Shown: positions 55,241-64,000 of the stretch, in pieces
Layout of the letters: every line of letters begins with the position of its first letter
How positions within the stretch are numbered: the stretch's first letter is position 1
From: Dactylorhiza incarnata
Lineage: Eukaryota > Streptophyta > Magnoliopsida > Asparagales > Orchidaceae
Direction of reading: 5' to 3'
Assembly: GCA_033032865.1 (NCBI GenBank)
Contig: JAWHQI010000509.1
Coordinates: forward strand, 731,001 to 795,000
DNA: 64,000 nucleotides
Position numbers and translations under genes: made by a program
Notes under the pieces: model-generated
Databases searched by the model: none
Seen by the model: only the letters and a program-made list of their open reading frames with translations
Told to the model about the DNA's origin: nothing

Positions 55241-55393
55241 TTGCTCTGATGTCGAGCGTCGAGTGCTGCCCTGCTGATGCCGATCTCCTCTCCTCTGCTC
55301 TGCTGCACTGAGGTCGCCCGCTGTTGTGAGGCTGTCTTCATGTACTGTTTGGTGATGCTTCCTGCAGTCTATTGAAGGTTCCTGTCCAAGACC

Positions 55394-58300
55394 ATGGGAG
55401 ACTCGGCTACAAGCACCACTCAGACACCTGTTCCCTCCGGGGATTCTACCAACACTTTTCCTTCCAATGCAAGGTTGGCTACCACTATTCTTACCTCCTC
55501 CAACTTTCAGTTGTGGAAAAAGGGGGTTACTATGTCTTTAGCAGGCATCCGACGTACTCACCACCTTACTAGACTACCTACTCATGCCGTGGGAAGTGCC
55601 GAATACGACGATTGGTACAGTGATGATTGTCGTATCTTTGCGCTCCTTCTGAGTTCCATGGATCCATCAGTTCAACAAATGTGCAAGAATTGTGATAGCA
55701 CTAAGGAGCTGTGGGACACCCTGCATATGATGTTTTCTCAAGCTAACAACCTCTCTCGTCTTGGTGAACTCTTTCCCAAGATGGCTGAGCTACGACAAGG
55801 AGCTCGTCCTGTCTCTGAGTACTTCGCTGAATGGAAGGTTCTTGCCGATGAAATCCTGGATCTTTGGGAGATCCCCTCTACCCGTGAAGAACATCAGGCT
55901 CAACGTGAGCATCTGGTTCTCATCTGGCTTCTGAACGGACTTGATCCAAATTTTTCAACAACAAGAACGGAAATGCTTGCTAGTCCTTCTACTTTGCAGA
56001 CTGCTAGTGTGTACCATCGTCTGACTAAAGCGGGCTCTGTCGCTTCTCCAGCTGCTCTACATGTTTCCTCCAGCGAGTCAATTGCGCTGGCCTCTCGAGG
56101 GGGAAGGGGCACTAGCAGAGGTGGTCGGTCTAGTTCTGGACGTGGTCGGGAGACTGATACGCGACATTGTACTCATTGTGGACGTCGTGGTCACACAAGG
56201 GATACGTGCTGGCTCGTGCATGGGAAGCCAGACTGGGCGGCCAAAACCTCGTCAGCTTCACCTCGATCTGCTCACGTTGCCGACTCGACTCCGGCTCCTC
56301 CGGGTCACCTCACGGTCCAACTCTCTGAGGAGGATTATCGTCGCCTGCAGGCTCTTCCAGTTTCCTCTCCACCTCATAGTGCTGCTGTAGCCCAGACTAT
56401 TCAGCCTGCCTGCACTTCCCAGACCACCCAGCGCCCAGTTCAGTGGCTGGCAGATTCTGGAGCTTCTGACCACTTGACTAGCTCTTCAGGTATCTTGCAT
56501 TCGTATCATACCCATTGTGGGTCTTCCATTACTGTTGCAGATGGATCCACTGTTCCTATTGTTGGCTTTGGAAGCTGCAATGTGACACCGGATATGCCTC
56601 TATCCTCGGTTGCTCATGTTCCTCAATCTGCTTACAACCTATTGTCCATTAGTAAGCTTACTCGTGATTTAAACTGTACTGCTATCTTCACATCTTCTGG
56701 TTGCATTTTTCAGGAACAGTCGACGAGCCGTATTATTGGTAGAGGAAAGCTGCGTGGTGGTGTTTATGTTTTGGATGAAGTTTCCCACATTGCCTGTTCT
56801 GCTGCTTCGGCCAAACTCTTGGACCTCCACTACCGTCATGGTCATCCTTCTATGCAGGTCATGCGTCGTTTGTATCCTGAGTTTGGGAAAGTTTCCCATC
56901 TCAGCTGTGAGTCGTGTTTGTTTGCTAAACTCCATAGAGTTAGCTATGTACCTCGCGTAGATGTTCGTGCTTCTGCACCTTTTGATTTACTTCATTCTGA
57001 TGTCTGGGGACCGTGTCCTGTCCCTACGTTGTTAGGACACAGATATTATGTTACCTTTATTGATGATTTTTCTCGCATGACTTGGGTTTACTTAATGAAA
57101 AATCGCTCTGAATTACTATCTATTTTTCAACATTTGTGGAATGAAATTTTCACTCAATTTTCTGTTCGTCTGAAATGTCTTCGTACCGATAATGGGAGGG
57201 AATACATGTCCCAGGCCATGTCTAGCTTTCTTTCTGCCAAGGGTATCATACACCAAACCAGTTGCCCTGATACCCCCCAACAAAACGGGGTTGCCGAAAG
57301 AAAAAATCGCCACCTTCTTGAGGTAACCCGGGCTATCCTTCATCATACGCATGTTCCCAAACACTTTTGGGGAGTTGCCGTTCTTACCGCTGCCCATCTC
57401 ATTAATCATCTTCCTACTCATATACTTCAGGGGGAGACACCTTATCACATCCTTTATCCGGACCACTCGGGGTCTCCTCTACCCCTCAAGGTCTTTGGGT
57501 GTGTTTGCTATGTCCGGGATGCTCGTCCCTCCGTTTCCAAACTTGATCCTCGCTCTTTGAAGTGTATCTTCCTTGGATACTCTCGGACTACCAAGGGATA
57601 TCGCTGTTATTCTCCAGAACTCCACAAATACATCATTTCTTCAGATGTTGTCTTCCTCGAATCTGTCTCTTATCGTACCACTGGCTCTCCCCTTCCCACT
57701 TCATCTTCTGATCTCTCTCTCGATGAGATGCTAGTTCCTCGTCCTGATCCTGCTCTCGTCTCTCCGACTGACATATTGTGCCCCCTTTGGGGACAGGTCT
57801 ACTCTCGTTGCACTTCTGACAGAACTGAAATACCACCATCTCAGCCTACCTCAACCATTGATGGCACAACTACTGTTCCTCAGATTGCTCCTGCTAGTGA
57901 GGACCAGAACCAAACTGAAGTGCCTGCCGCTCCACCACTGGCTAGTACCGAGCTTCCTATTGCTCTCCGCAAGGGAAGTCGGACTTGCCAGAATAGACCT
58001 CTCTATGTGAGCTCTTATCAGGGGTTGTCTGCTTCTCATACCGCACTTCACTTGATGTTGGATCAGTACACCATTCCCTCAACGGTTGGGGAGGCCAAAA
58101 CTCATCCTGGCTGGATGGCTGCTATGCAAGAGGAATTGACGGCACTTCAACTGAATAATACTTGGGAACTTGTGTCTTTGCCGCCTGGAAAGCGTGCTAT
58201 TGGTTGCAAATGGATCTACTCTGTTAAAGCCAATGCTGATAGCTCTCTTGCTCGCTTGAAAGCCCGCCTTGTTGCCAAAGGCTATGCCCAAACTTATGGC

Positions 58301-59611
58301 GTGGATTATGAGGAAACGTTTGCACCTGTTGCCAAGATGTCCTCTATTCGGATCGTGATCTCTCTTGCAGCCACTCACCGGTGGCCTCTCCATCAGTTAG
58401 ATATCAAGAATGCGTTCCTTCATGGGTCCTTGGAGGAAGAGGTGTATATGGAACAACCACCTGGGTTCGTTGCTGAGGGGGAGCGTAACAAGGTGTGTCG
58501 TCTCCTTGCCTCCTTATATGGGTTGAAACAATCCCCGCGCCAGTGGTTTGCTCGCTTTCGGTCTGTTGTCACCAAATTCGGACTTACCAAAAGTGTCAAA
58601 GACTCATCTCTCTTTTATCGGAACTCCTCTGCTGGTACTGTGCTCCTAAGTGTGTATGTTGATGATATCGTCATCACTGGTAGTGATCCTAAAGGGATAG
58701 CCGATCTCAAAGCTTTCTTACACTCCAACTTCCAAACCAAAGATCTAGGGCTGTTGCGATACTTCCTTGGGATTGAAGTTACTGATCATGACGACTCTAT
58801 CTTTGTTTCTCAACGTAAATATGCCCTTGATCTGTTATCTGATCTTGGAATGTCTGACTGCCGTCCTATGGATTCTCCCCTTGAACCAGGAGAAAAGGGT
58901 CTTCATGCCGAGAGCAAATCTTTTGATTCGCCAGAGAAGTATCGTAGAGTAGTTGGAAGACTTAACTACCTTACTATGACTCGCCCAGATATTGCCTGTG
59001 CTGTGAGTAAGGTCAGTCAGTTCATGGCCACCCCAACTATCTCTCAATGGGACTCTGTTCTTCGCATTGTTAGGTACATAAAGAAGGATCCTGGTCTTGG
59101 AATATCATACAAGAATCATGGTCATTCCAATATAGAGGCTTACTGTGACTCCGACTGGGCAGGTTGTTTAGCCACTCGTAAGTCCACTACAGGATTTACT
59201 ATATTTATGGGAGGAAACCTTGTCTCCTGGAAGAGCAAGAAACAGACCACTGTCGCCAGATCTAGTGCCGAGGTAGAGTATCGGGCTATGTCGCACACTG
59301 TTGCTGAGATCATGTGGATCAGACAGACTCTTTGTGAAATCGGATACCCTGTTCATGACCCAACTCTGTTATGGTGTGATAATCAAGCTGCAATACAGAT
59401 AGCAACCAATCCTGTGTTTCATGAACGCACAAAGCACATCGAGGTTGACTGTCACTTCGTACGAGAGATGTATGAAGAAGGTCTTATTTCCTTGAGCCAT
59501 GTGAAGACTGGTGACCAAGTTGCTGATATTCTCACGAAAGGAGTTACTGGGGTCAGAATGAATTTCATATGTAACAAGTTAGGTCTGGAAAGTTCCCACG
59601 ACCCAACTTGA
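55394..59611 (+). CDS. Copia gag-pol polyprotein, complete
   Basis: 1405 residues with no stop. Gag (1-250) has LTSSNFQLWKKGVTMSL and ELFPKMAELRQGARPVSEYF. Zinc knuckle CTHCGRRGHTRDTC is at about 258-271 and protease ADSGASDHLTSS at about 353. Pre-integrase has LHYRHGHPSMQVMRR and CESC; the integrase core has HSDVWGP (about 535), RTDNGREY (Asp about 598) and NGVAERKN (Glu about 635), a correct D-D-35-E. RT runs from CKWIYSVKANAD through KNAFLHGSLEEEVYMEQPPG to YVDDIVITG (about 1088). RNase H has YCDSDWAG, RSSAEVEYRAM and DNQAAIQIATNP. The ORF ends LGLESSHDPT; its TGA overlaps the polypurine tract. Confidence 0.97.
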   Translation: MGDSATSTTQTPVPSGDSTNTFPSNARLATTILTSSNFQLWKKGVTMSLAGIRRTHHLTRLPTHAVGSAEYDDWYSDDCRIFALLLSSMDPSVQQMCKNCDSTKELWDTLHMMFSQANNLSRLGELFPKMAELRQGARPVSEYFAEWKVLADEILDLWEIPSTREEHQAQREHLVLIWLLNGLDPNFSTTRTEMLASPSTLQTASVYHRLTKAGSVASPAALHVSSSESIALASRGGRGTSRGGRSSSGRGRETDTRHCTHCGRRGHTRDTCWLVHGKPDWAAKTSSASPRSAHVADSTPAPPGHLTVQLSEEDYRRLQALPVSSPPHSAAVAQTIQPACTSQTTQRPVQWLADSGASDHLTSSSGILHSYHTHCGSSITVADGSTVPIVGFGSCNVTPDMPLSSVAHVPQSAYNLLSISKLTRDLNCTAIFTSSGCIFQEQSTSRIIGRGKLRGGVYVLDEVSHIACSAASAKLLDLHYRHGHPSMQVMRRLYPEFGKVSHLSCESCLFAKLHRVSYVPRVDVRASAPFDLLHSDVWGPCPVPTLLGHRYYVTFIDDFSRMTWVYLMKNRSELLSIFQHLWNEIFTQFSVRLKCLRTDNGREYMSQAMSSFLSAKGIIHQTSCPDTPQQNGVAERKNRHLLEVTRAILHHTHVPKHFWGVAVLTAAHLINHLPTHILQGETPYHILYPDHSGSPLPLKVFGCVCYVRDARPSVSKLDPRSLKCIFLGYSRTTKGYRCYSPELHKYIISSDVVFLESVSYRTTGSPLPTSSSDLSLDEMLVPRPDPALVSPTDILCPLWGQVYSRCTSDRTEIPPSQPTSTIDGTTTVPQIAPASEDQNQTEVPAAPPLASTELPIALRKGSRTCQNRPLYVSSYQGLSASHTALHLMLDQYTIPSTVGEAKTHPGWMAAMQEELTALQLNNTWELVSLPPGKRAIGCKWIYSVKANADSSLARLKARLVAKGYAQTYGVDYEETFAPVAKMSSIRIVISLAATHRWPLHQLDIKNAFLHGSLEEEVYMEQPPGFVAEGERNKVCRLLASLYGLKQSPRQWFARFRSVVTKFGLTKSVKDSSLFYRNSSAGTVLLSVYVDDIVITGSDPKGIADLKAFLHSNFQTKDLGLLRYFLGIEVTDHDDSIFVSQRKYALDLLSDLGMSDCRPMDSPLEPGEKGLHAESKSFDSPEKYRRVVGRLNYLTMTRPDIACAVSKVSQFMATPTISQWDSVLRIVRYIKKDPGLGISYKNHGHSNIEAYCDSDWAGCLATRKSTTGFTIFMGGNLVSWKSKKQTTVARSSAEVEYRAMSHTVAEIMWIRQTLCEIGYPVHDPTLLWCDNQAAIQIATNPVFHERTKHIEVDCHFVREMYEEGLISLSHVKTGDQVADILTKGVTGVRMNFICNKLGLESSHDPT

Positions 59612-59618
59612 GGGGGAG
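59611..59618 (+). other. Polypurine tract
   Basis: AGGGGGAG directly before the 3' LTR; its first A is the last base of the gag-pol stop codon. Confidence 0.9.
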
Positions 59619-59693
59619 TGTTAGATGTTATATATATATATATGTATGCCTAAGCCCGAAAAATAATAAGTCAATTATTTTCTCTCCCTAACA
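59619..59693 (+). repeat. 3' LTR, 75 bp
   Basis: Same as the 5' LTR with one more TA unit; ends CCCTAACA, then target duplication TTTTT. Confidence 0.95.
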
Positions 59694-59698
59694 TTTTT

Positions 59699-59781
59699 AA
59701 TTATGATAAAAGGTGGGACACTACTATATATATAATATAGTATACAACACTACTATATATATATATAGTATACAACACTAT

Positions 59782-59828
<47 letters not shown>
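59699..59828. repeat. LTR remnant and microsatellites
   Basis: AATTATGATAAAAGG continues the outer Copia LTR cut at 54775. Then come three spaced TACTATATATATA blocks (with AGTATACAACAC between) and an AC run at 59791-59828. Confidence 0.7.
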
Positions 59829-59830
<2 letters not shown>

Positions 59831-59831
<1 letters not shown>

Positions 59832-60131
59832 TGCCTGACCCGGGGCTCCGCCTATCAGTAGAGTTAATTTAGCTTTCTCCTCTTTAATATTATTTGCCTA
59901 TGTGCTGTAGACTTTGTTTCGTTATTTTGCCTTGTCTGGTGTGGATATTACCCAATGGGTAATATAAAACATTATCTCGTGTGACAGGTCCTGACGGCTG
60001 TAGTTTTCAAAGCCGCAGTTATTTATTTCTGTGGTAGAGCTGCTCTTAGCAGTTTACCATTCTGCTTCCATTTTTCTTCCTTGCTAGGTTCTTCTCCCTG
60101 CAGGTTTCAAGTTTGGATTCTTCATCCATCA
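59831..60131 (+). repeat. 5' LTR of the right-hand Copia, left end uncertain
   Basis: The right end is fixed by the primer site. It contains GGGTAATATAAAAC near 59960 as a TATA-like part. The left end may be near TGCCTGACCC at 59832 or inside the microsatellite. Confidence 0.55.
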
Positions 60132-60143
60132 TGGTATCAGAGC
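60132..60143 (+). other. Primer binding site of the right-hand Copia
   Basis: TGGTATCAGAGC, perfect initiator-Met type, next to the LTR end ATCCATCA. Confidence 0.9.
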
Positions 60144-60229
60144 GAACGGCTCACGCCACCAGAAGTTTTATGTAGTTTCTGCTCTCTGTGTTGTATCTGT
60201 TCACAGTGTATCCCTCTCGGCTTCATCAC

Positions 60230-62076
60230 ATGGCGGCACCGGTAAGATCTCAAATTTTTGCTTACACTCAAACAGGAATTCCCATTTTCGAAGGAGAATC
60301 CTATGATTATTGGAGCAAGTAGATGCGTATCTATTTTGTGTCTCAAGGGCTGTGGGATTTAGTCCAGAATGGACAAGCTCCTACGACAGACCAGTCATCG
60401 ACATCCAAAGAATCAGAAGAAAAGCCAGACAAGAAAGAGAAGGGAGAGAAGAAAGTAGACACCCAACTCGTTCAGGAAACTCAGAGAAGAGATGCCAAAG
60501 CACTCCTCTGTATCCAACAAGGAGTGGGTCGCTCGATACTTCCCCTTATCATCAGTGCTGAAACAACAAAGGAGTGCTGGGACATACTGAAAGAGGAGTT
60601 CAGAGGAAATGAGAGAGTTATAGGCATAAAACTCACCTTACTATGGAGGGAGTTTGACACAGGCAATATGCAAGTCAATGAAACAGTGCAACAATATATC
60701 TCCAGGACCACAGTTATTGTTAATCAGATCAGGACTTACGGTGATGATCTCCCTGAAAGAAGAATTGTTTCACACATCCTTGGAAGTTTAACTCCAGAGT
60801 TTGAACATGTCGTTGCAGCTATTCATGAGGCCAAGGATATTCAAAAATTAACAGTCACTGAACTCATGGGCTCTTTGCAAGGACATGAGGCAAGAATGAA
60901 AAAAAAGGATGTACATCTTGAGCAAGCTTTTCAAAGCAGATTACATGTCTCAAACATCCCATCTGGTAACCATGGCTCCAGCTCCTGGAATAATAATCAG
61001 AAAGAAAAACAACATGAAGAACGAAATAACTGGCAATACAATAATAAGGACAAAGGAGTGGAATACAGCTCTAAGCCTTTTTGCAAGCTATGCAACAAGT
61101 CCACACACAACACTAAAGATTGTTTCTCCAAATGCAAGAAGTGTAGAAATCCCAATCATCTTCAGAAGGACTGCTGGTATAGAGAAAATAAGAATAGAGA
61201 AGAGGCAAACTTCACAAACAACTCTGAATCATTATTTTATACAAGTGAAACAACCGCTGCAGGGTCAACATAAGCATGGTTCCTCGACAGTGGATGTTCG
61301 AACCACATGTCAAACAACAAACTAGCATTTATTACTTTGGACCAATCAGTAAAATCTGAAGTAATTATGGGAGATGGAAGCATGAGGATTATAGAAGGAA
61401 AAGGAATTGTGGGAGTCAAGGCTCAAGATGGTAGGACAAATCACATACATGATGTGCAATTTGTACCCACCTTATCTCAAAATCTCCTAAGTGTAGGGCA
61501 ACTGTTAAAGAGGGGCTATAAACTTGTCTTTGAGAGAGAGATGTGTCTCATTTATGATAACCGCACAAATGGGATAATCTACAAGGTCCAAATGTCAAAC
61601 AACAGAATCTTCCCAATTCACTTGGAGCTGAGCACAAGTGAGCAATCTCATGCTAAAGTTGCAAGAAATTCAGAAAACTCAATGTTATGGCATCAAAGAT
61701 GTGGGCATCTAAACTTTGGAGACCTTGCAAAGTTAAAGAACATGGCAGTTGGAATAAAGGGGGATGTGTACAGCAATAGTGCATGTGAAGTCTGTGCCAA
61801 GGCAAAGATTCATAGAGCACCATTTCCTCAACAAAAAAGTCGATCATCTCAGGCACCCCTGGAACTGATTCATGCAGATATATGGGGACCAGCTAGCACC
61901 CCTACTTGGGCAGGAAGCAGGTACTATCTTCTTCTTGTAGATGACTATACCCGTAAAATGTGGATATACTTTCTTACCCAAAAATCTGAGGCATACAACA
62001 GTTTCAAAACTTTTAAAAGCTTAGTAGAAAATGAATGCAATTGCAAAATAAAAACTCTCAGGACTGATAGGGGGGA
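60230..62076 (+). pseudogene. Copia gag, protease and integrase N-terminal half, with two stops
   Basis: One frame from ATG 60230 (MAAPVRSQIFAYTQTGIPIF, then EGESYDYWSK) is stopped by TAG at 60320-60322. It continues with RIYFVSQGLWDLVQNG, WDILKEEFRGNE and LGSLTPEFEHVVAAIHEAKD. Two zinc knuckles follow: CKLCNKSTHNTKDC and CKKCRNPNHLQKDC. TAA at 61271-61273 comes just before the protease site WFLDSGCSNHMS. Then come HDVQFVPTLSQNLLSVGQLL, WHQRCGHLNF with CEVCAKAKIHRAPF, HADIWGP and LVDDYTRKMW. At the second integrase Asp (RTDRG) one G is missing in the run at 62070-62075, which shifts the frame. Gag differs clearly from the other Copia copies: a separate family. Confidence 0.92.
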
Positions 62077-64000
62077 GAGTTTATGAGTAAAGAATTTCTG
62101 AGCTTCTGTAATGCTAATGGAATCAGCCGAGAACTAACCGTGCCCCACAGTCCAGAGCAAAATGGAGTTGTGGAGCGCAGGAACAGAACAGTGGTTGAAA
62201 TGGGGAGGAGTATGCTGATTCATAAACAGATGCCAAAGGAATTCTGGGGGGAAGCCTTCAACACAGCCATTTACATTCTTAATAGGTCCCCCACAAGGGC
62301 TCTCAACAACACTACCCCATATGAGGCATGGCACCATCATAAGCCTGTTTTACAACATATAAAAGTTTTTGGAAGCATTGCCTATGCCCTAACAAACAAG
62401 GATAATAGAGATAAACTAGAACCCAAGGGAGAGAAACTTATCTTTGTGGGATATAGCACTGAATCAAAAGGCTATAGGTTGTTTAATCCTCTAAGTAAGA
62501 AGTTAATTATTAACAGGGATGTTATCTTCAATGAGGACTTAGCCTGGGAGGAATGGAACAAAACACAGGATCAGGGTCCTCTTTTCAGTACAGACCTGGA
62601 GGATGCTGTTGATCAAGATGATGCTCCTATTGATCATGCTCAGCCAACCAGTCCAGCTGCAAATCAACTTGATGTGGATCCTTTTCTGGAGCCCACATTG
62701 GACTCATCATCTCCCCCACACAGATACCGACAACTATCAGATGTGTATCAGTCATGTCATGTTGCTCTAATGAGTCAAGAACCAGCTAAATTCTCTGAAG
62801 CCGCCAATCAACCCAAGTGGGTAGAGGCAATGAAGGAAGAAATCAGGACAATAAACAAAAATGAAACGTGGGAACTCATACATAGGCCCCCAAATATACC
62901 CATTGTTGGTCTGAAATGGGTTTATAAAATGAAATTAAATGAAGCTGGAGAGATAGAGAGATACAAGGCTCGTTTGGTTGCCAAGGGATACTCACAACAA
63001 CCCGGCAGAGATTTTACTGAGACGTTTGCTCCTGTGGCTCGCATGGAGACAATCAGACTGCTGTTAGCTTTTGCAGTCCAACATAACCTGAAAATTCACC
63101 AATTGGATGTCAAATCTGCCTTTTTGAATGGGTATCTCAAGGAAGAGGTGTATGTTCATCAGCCAGAAGGGTTTGTTATCAAGGGAAGTGAAGAGAAGGT
63201 ATATAAACTTAAAAAGGCCCTCTATGGTCTGAGACAAACACCTAGGGCCTGGAATGAAAGAATAGATGAATTTTTAAAGGGACAAGGGTATGTGAGAAAT
63301 CCTTATGAGGCCTCATTGTATATCAAATATCTGCAATCTGGGTCATTCATCATAGTGTGTATATATGTTGATGACCTCCTTGTCACTGGGACCACTCCTC
63401 AGTTGATTGAAGAATTCAAGGAGATGATGAAACTTGAATTTGAGATGAGTGACCTAGGGGTCATGAAATACTTTCTTGGATTACAAATCATACAGCATCA
63501 TGACAGAATTTTTATGCATCAACAGAAATACATTTCAGAGCTTCTCCGACGGCACAATATGAGTGACTGCAAACCCACAACAACACCTATTAGCACTGGA
63601 GAAAAGTATCAGAAGGATGATGGAGAAGAGAAGGTGAATGGAGAAGAGTATAGAAGTATAGTAGGAGCTCTTATCTACTTAACCAACAGCCGCCCAGATA
63701 TAGAATATGCTGTGGGTATGGTGTCAAGGTTTGCCTGTAACCCGAGCACCTCCCATATGAAGGGAGTGAAGAGAATTCTCAGGTACTTACAAGGGACAAG
63801 GGATTATGGTATCATTTTCAGAAAAACAGAAGAGATGAGCAGGACTATCACAGGGTTCTCAGACAGTGACTGGGCGGGAAGTGCTGACGACCGCAAGAGC
63901 ACCAGTGGGTTCCTGTTTCAGTTGGGGCAGACGACTATATCCTGGAGTTCAAGAAAGCAGAAAAGCATAACACTATCCTCCGCCGAAGCAGAGTATATGG
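62077..64000 (+). pseudogene. Copia integrase end, RT and RNase H, running off the window
   Basis: From the frameshift the frame stays open to the last base (ATG at 62083; about 639 codons). It holds [20 protein letters not shown] (integrase Glu), [20 protein letters not shown], and [22 protein letters not shown] runs from [20 protein letters not shown] through [20 protein letters not shown] and [14 protein letters not shown] to [10 protein letters not shown]. RNase H has [33 protein letters not shown] and SSAEAEYM at the window end. No decay is visible in this part. The 3' LTR must lie just beyond the window. Confidence 0.95.

Larger units (their letters stand above)
54776..59693 (+). mobile_element. 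Intact Copia element with 73/75-bp LTRs
   Basis: LTRs at 54776-54848 and 59619-59693 are identical except for one extra TA in a TATATA run. Target duplication TTTTT is at 54771-54775 and 59694-59698. A standard primer site, a repeated leader, one uninterrupted gag-pol ORF and a polypurine tract complete it; total 4918 bp. It sits inside the LTR of an older Copia on the opposite strand. All parts needed for movement appear intact, so it may be active or only recently silenced. Confidence 0.96.

Noticed and set aside
57116..57466. 116-residue minus-strand ORF and other antisense frames in 55394-59611
   Set aside because: Shadows of the intact gag-pol ORF.
1..64000. Bacterial-style operons, phage or defence systems
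   Set aside because: All coding DNA is explained by plant retrotransposons and one intron-containing plant gene; no ribosome-binding sites or gene clusters of that type.

Overview
The window looks like nuclear DNA of a flowering plant. It holds pieces of one split host gene with GT...AG introns, buried in nested retrotransposons. The elements are plant Ty1/Copia and Ty3/Gypsy types primed by initiator-Met or Asp-like tRNA sites, plus an Au-like SINE, a MITE and a terminal-inverted-repeat element. I see no bacterial or organellar gene, no rRNA or tRNA gene and no CRISPR array. I cannot name the species.

Host gene. Five exons on the plus strand (22601-22699, 22816-22929, 45827-45898, 45987-46097, 46202-46321) are all multiples of three. 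They join without a frame break into the conserved core of a ROOT UVB SENSITIVE (RUS/DUF647) protein, most like RUS6. The intron between the second and third exon is 22.9 kb and full of transposons. The first exons and the C-terminal exons were not found, so the flanking introns are either very long too or the gene is broken.

Layout. 1-10990: a decayed plus-strand Gypsy element split by a 9.6-kb minus-strand Gypsy element (TSD AGGTA) that seems to carry a 94-bp spliceosomal intron between gag and protease. 11387-12850: an element with long imperfect inverted ends. 13231-16297: a decayed Copia with a SINE inside it. 16866-22207: decayed LTRs, an unidentified coiled-coil coding relic and a Gypsy gag. 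22601-46321: the host gene core. Its giant intron holds two decayed Copia elements, a 2.05-kb non-autonomous LTR element (TSD GTTGG), a 195-bp MITE, and a 12.7-kb LTR-internal-LTR-internal-LTR array (TSD GGTTG) of a gag-protease-only Athila/Tat-like element. A decayed chromovirus follows. 47100-64000: three nested Copia elements and the start of a fourth. Two of them have tiny LTRs (91 bp, and 73/75 bp), and the 73/75-bp one has a complete 1405-codon gag-pol ORF.

Most striking points. The middle LTR of the three-LTR array is a mosaic: its left part carries the variants of the right LTR and its right part those of the left LTR, as expected from unequal LTR-LTR crossover. That element also has a shared A9 run where the gag frame meets the protease frame, and three near-perfect 23-bp palindromes upstream of its TATA box. 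The intact Copia with 73/75-bp LTRs looks recent and possibly mobile.
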